Source: DATAQC01 sp046263055 (GTDB lineage Bacteria; Actinomycetota; Acidimicrobiia; Acidimicrobiales; AC-14). Taken from it: 7,415 bases of DNA. This document shows positions 6,243-7,415 of the stretch, piece after piece (within the stretch, counting starts at the first letter, position 1; every line of letters starts with the position of its first letter). The notes under the pieces were generated by a model. It searched no databases. It was not told where the DNA came from and worked only from the letters and a program-made list of their open reading frames with translations. Made by a program: the position numbers and the translations under genes. Location: NCBI GenBank assembly GCA_046263055.1, contig JBHELO010000052.1, positions 1 through 7,415 on the forward strand, given 5' to 3'.

Positions 6243-6549
6243 GGCTCACCTCCGGGTCCGGGCCGAGCTCGTGGCGGGGCGCGACCCGGGCACGCGTCGC
6301 GTGGGTCTTCACCCCCGAGTCGACCGAGATCCCGAGGGCGCCCTGGCCCGCCAGGCGAGGGGTGGTCCGGTCGGCGCTGTCGGCCACCGTCGCGGCCACC
6401 GGTGGGGCGGCACCGCAGCGGTGGCGGCGCCGGGCCCGATCTCGTCGACGGCCACGGTGGCGGACCCGCAACAGGCCACCGGGGACATCACCGGCAAGGC
6501 GTCGTCCAACTGGGCCCGCTCGCGCCAGTCGTCCACCACCACGACAACG
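6229..6549 (-). pseudogene. ECF sigma factor remnant (linker and region 4)
   Basis: The last stretch before the TGA at 6231-6229 reads GALGISVDSGVKTHATRAR, then HELGPDPEVSLALG, which closely resembles the region 4.2 helix-turn-helix of ECF sigma factors (usual form LGISVGTVKTHxSRARxALRxxLG). One extra residue sits in the turn (VDSGVKTH instead of VGTVKTH), and the helix before it is degenerate (ADRTTPRLAGQ). Upstream, in a different frame, DDWRERAQLDDALPVMSPV and ATVAVDEIGPGAATAAVPP look like the sigma linker leading into LPxRQR, so at least one frameshift lies near 6405-6425. Region 2 is absent; the sequence before the linker runs into a short repeat array. No start codon gives an intact sigma protein. 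I infer a dead ECF sigma gene once coupled to the downstream membrane protein. This rests on motif recognition only, at moderate confidence. Confidence 0.5.
6248..6253 (-). promoter_or_regulatory. Strong Shine-Dalgarno for a TTG start
   Basis: GGAGGT on the minus strand with a 5-nt spacer to TTG 6242. It fixes the rare TTG start of the stalked membrane protein and lies inside the last codons of the sigma-factor remnant, implying past or present translational coupling. Confidence 0.7.
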
Positions 6550-6553
6550 TATC

Positions 6554-6625
6554 GCCGGCAACCTACCGCCGGCAACGTAGCGCCGGCGGTGCGTACCGCC
6601 GGCAACCTACCGCCGGCAACGTAGC
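6554..6625. repeat. Short tandem array of 14-bp GCCGGC units
   Basis: Five adjacent units, each starting GCCGGC: gccggcaacctacc (6554), gccggcaacgtagc (6568), a divergent 16-bp unit (6582-6597), then the same pair again (6598, 6612). The two paired units form a perfect 28-bp direct repeat 44 bp apart. Partial units lie at both edges (acgtatc at 6547, gccg at 6626). The array lies between the DUF1345 gene and the sigma remnant; no gene crosses it. Confidence 0.9.
6582..6603. other. Perfect 9-bp stem hairpin inside the GCCGGC array
   Basis: Arms GCCGGCGGT (6582-6590) and ACCGCCGGC (6595-6603) enclose a GCGT loop. It sits at the centre of the array and involves its divergent unit. The stem is very GC-rich and has no T tract; it could end or attenuate transcription from the DUF1345 gene, or simply be a by-product of repeat growth. 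Confidence 0.6.
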
Positions 6626-6711
6626 GCCGCCCAGAGCCGGGCGACGGTTTGACCGGACGAACCTGCGACCCGGCCGGGCCTCGCCCCCGACCGAGGAGGA
6701 GCGCCCGGCGG
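6626..6711. other. Intergenic stretch downstream of the DUF1345 gene
   Basis: Non-coding sequence between the GCCGGC array and the DUF1345 stop codon. I see no recognisable gene, promoter or terminator in it. Confidence 0.5.
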
Positions 6712-7377
6712 CTACTTGACCAGGCCGGCCACGACGTTGATGGTCACGGCCACCACGAAGGTGCCGAACACATAGGAGATGAGGGCGTGGCGGCTGGCGG
6801 TGCGGCGGATGGCCTTCTTGGTCAGGTCGGTGTCCGACACCTGGTACGTCATCCCGATCGTGAGGGCGAGGTAGGCGAAGTCCCGGTAGTCGGGGTTGTC
6901 GTCCTCGTTGAAGTCCACCCCGCCGCCCTGCGAGTAGTACAAGTGGGCGTAACGCAACGTGAAGACCGTCTGCACCGCCGCCCACGACAGAACCACGGTG
7001 GCCACGCTCAGCGCGGTGAGGGCCGCCTCCGCCCCGCCCTTCTCCTGCGCTCCCTTGAGCAGGTTGAACCCCACGCCCACCAGGCTGGCCACACACGCCA
7101 GGAGGACCACCAGGTCGGCGGCAGTGCGGGAGTCGTCCTCCCGGGTGGCGAGGGCGGCGGTGGCGGCGCTGTCCCGCCGGGTCACGGCGCCCAGCACCCG
7201 GGCCACCGTCAGCAAGGCGGTCACGTCCCAACCGATCAGTACCGCTGGCTGCCACGGGAGCAAGAAGGCGGCGACCACCAGGGCGACGACGCCGGCGGCC
7301 GCCGAGACCAGGATCCGGCGGCCCGCGGTCGGGACGCCCGTCCGCCCTCGTCCAGGTGGGTCCCGGCCTGCCGCCAC
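6712..7377 (-). CDS. DUF1345 family membrane protein
   Basis: A protein of about 221 residues with some six hydrophobic segments (near 22-41, 44-62, 87-106, 119-140, 166-180 and 197-219). The C-terminal half carries the hallmark of DUF1345: AHLYYSQGGGVDF (144-156), NPDYRDFAYLALTIGMTYQVSDTDL (161-185), RRTASRHALISYVFGT (191-206) and a final AVTINVVAGLV. The family is integral to the membrane and of unknown function. GTG 7377 gives a normal family length, and CAAGAT, a weak -10-like hexamer, lies 6 nt before it. However, the frame stays open to the right edge of the window, so a start further upstream cannot be excluded. A GGAGG one base before the GTG is too close to act as a usual ribosome binding site. 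It is followed by the GCCGGC array and hairpin. Confidence 0.88.
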   Translation of the reverse strand: MAAGRDPPGRGRTGVPTAGRRILVSAAAGVVALVVAAFLLPWQPAVLIGWDVTALLTVARVLGAVTRRDSAATAALATREDDSRTAADLVVLLACVASLVGVGFNLLKGAQEKGGAEAALTALSVATVVLSWAAVQTVFTLRYAHLYYSQGGGVDFNEDDNPDYRDFAYLALTIGMTYQVSDTDLTKKAIRRTASRHALISYVFGTFVVAVTINVVAGLVK

Positions 7378-7383
7378 GCCTCC

Positions 7384-7389
7384 ATCTTG
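7384..7389 (-). promoter_or_regulatory. Weak -10-like hexamer of the DUF1345 gene
   Basis: CAAGAT on the minus strand, three matches to TATAAT, ending 6 nt before GTG 7377. It is reported only because the spacing equals the other leaderless candidates here; alone it would not be convincing. Confidence 0.2.
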
Positions 7390-7415
7390 GCCGCCCGCGG
7401 CGCCCCCGCCCCGTC

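Noticed and set aside
6225..6719. Plus-strand frames of 164 and 258 codons opposite the sigma remnant and membrane protein
   Set aside because: No recognisable motif, low-complexity composition, and they read through the GCCGGC repeat. The minus strand carries sigma-like and membrane-protein signals there.

Overview
The window is very GC-rich (clearly above 70% by eye, not computed). It has strong G/C third-position bias, GTG and TTG starts, and two genes preceded by a TANNNT hexamer exactly 6 nt before the start codon, the usual actinobacterial leaderless pattern. I read it as chromosome from an actinomycete-like bacterium, possibly Acidimicrobiia or a related uncultured lineage; that placement is inference. 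There is no RNA gene, insertion sequence, integrase or CRISPR array.

Layout. A 5'-truncated NAD-dependent sugar epimerase (1-504, +) meets tail-to-tail, with overlapping ends, a minus-strand cluster that reads right to left: a VanW C-terminal remnant (about 2490-2116), a small membrane protein (2119-1742) and a geranylgeranyl-reductase-family flavoprotein (1718-492). Upstream of the VanW remnant is a 150-bp array of ten 15-bp units (2526-2675), then a short spacer. On the plus strand follow a lipoprotein with Asp-box propeller motifs that is broken by a frameshift (2787-3949) and a GDP-mannose 4,6-dehydratase (3989-4987). The latter converges on a minus-strand FKBP-type prolyl isomerase (5374-4997). 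Further right, all on the minus strand, are a single-pass membrane protein with a Thr/Pro-rich stalk (6242-5448), a decayed ECF sigma factor remnant (about 6549-6229), a second short repeat array with a strong hairpin (6554-6625), and a DUF1345-type membrane protein (7377-6712).

How the parts relate. The epimerase and GDP-mannose dehydratase both belong to nucleotide-sugar metabolism for surface glycans, but they are not adjacent and no glycosyltransferase is visible. The flavoprotein probably reduces isoprenoid double bonds, for example in menaquinone. The remaining genes are envelope or housekeeping functions without a shared pathway. I see no clear new multi-gene system. The most unusual aspect is decay: two remnants (VanW, ECF sigma) have each lost their 5' part, and in both cases a private short tandem repeat array lies just beyond the missing end. 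A third gene, the lipoprotein, carries a frameshift at a GTGTGT tract.
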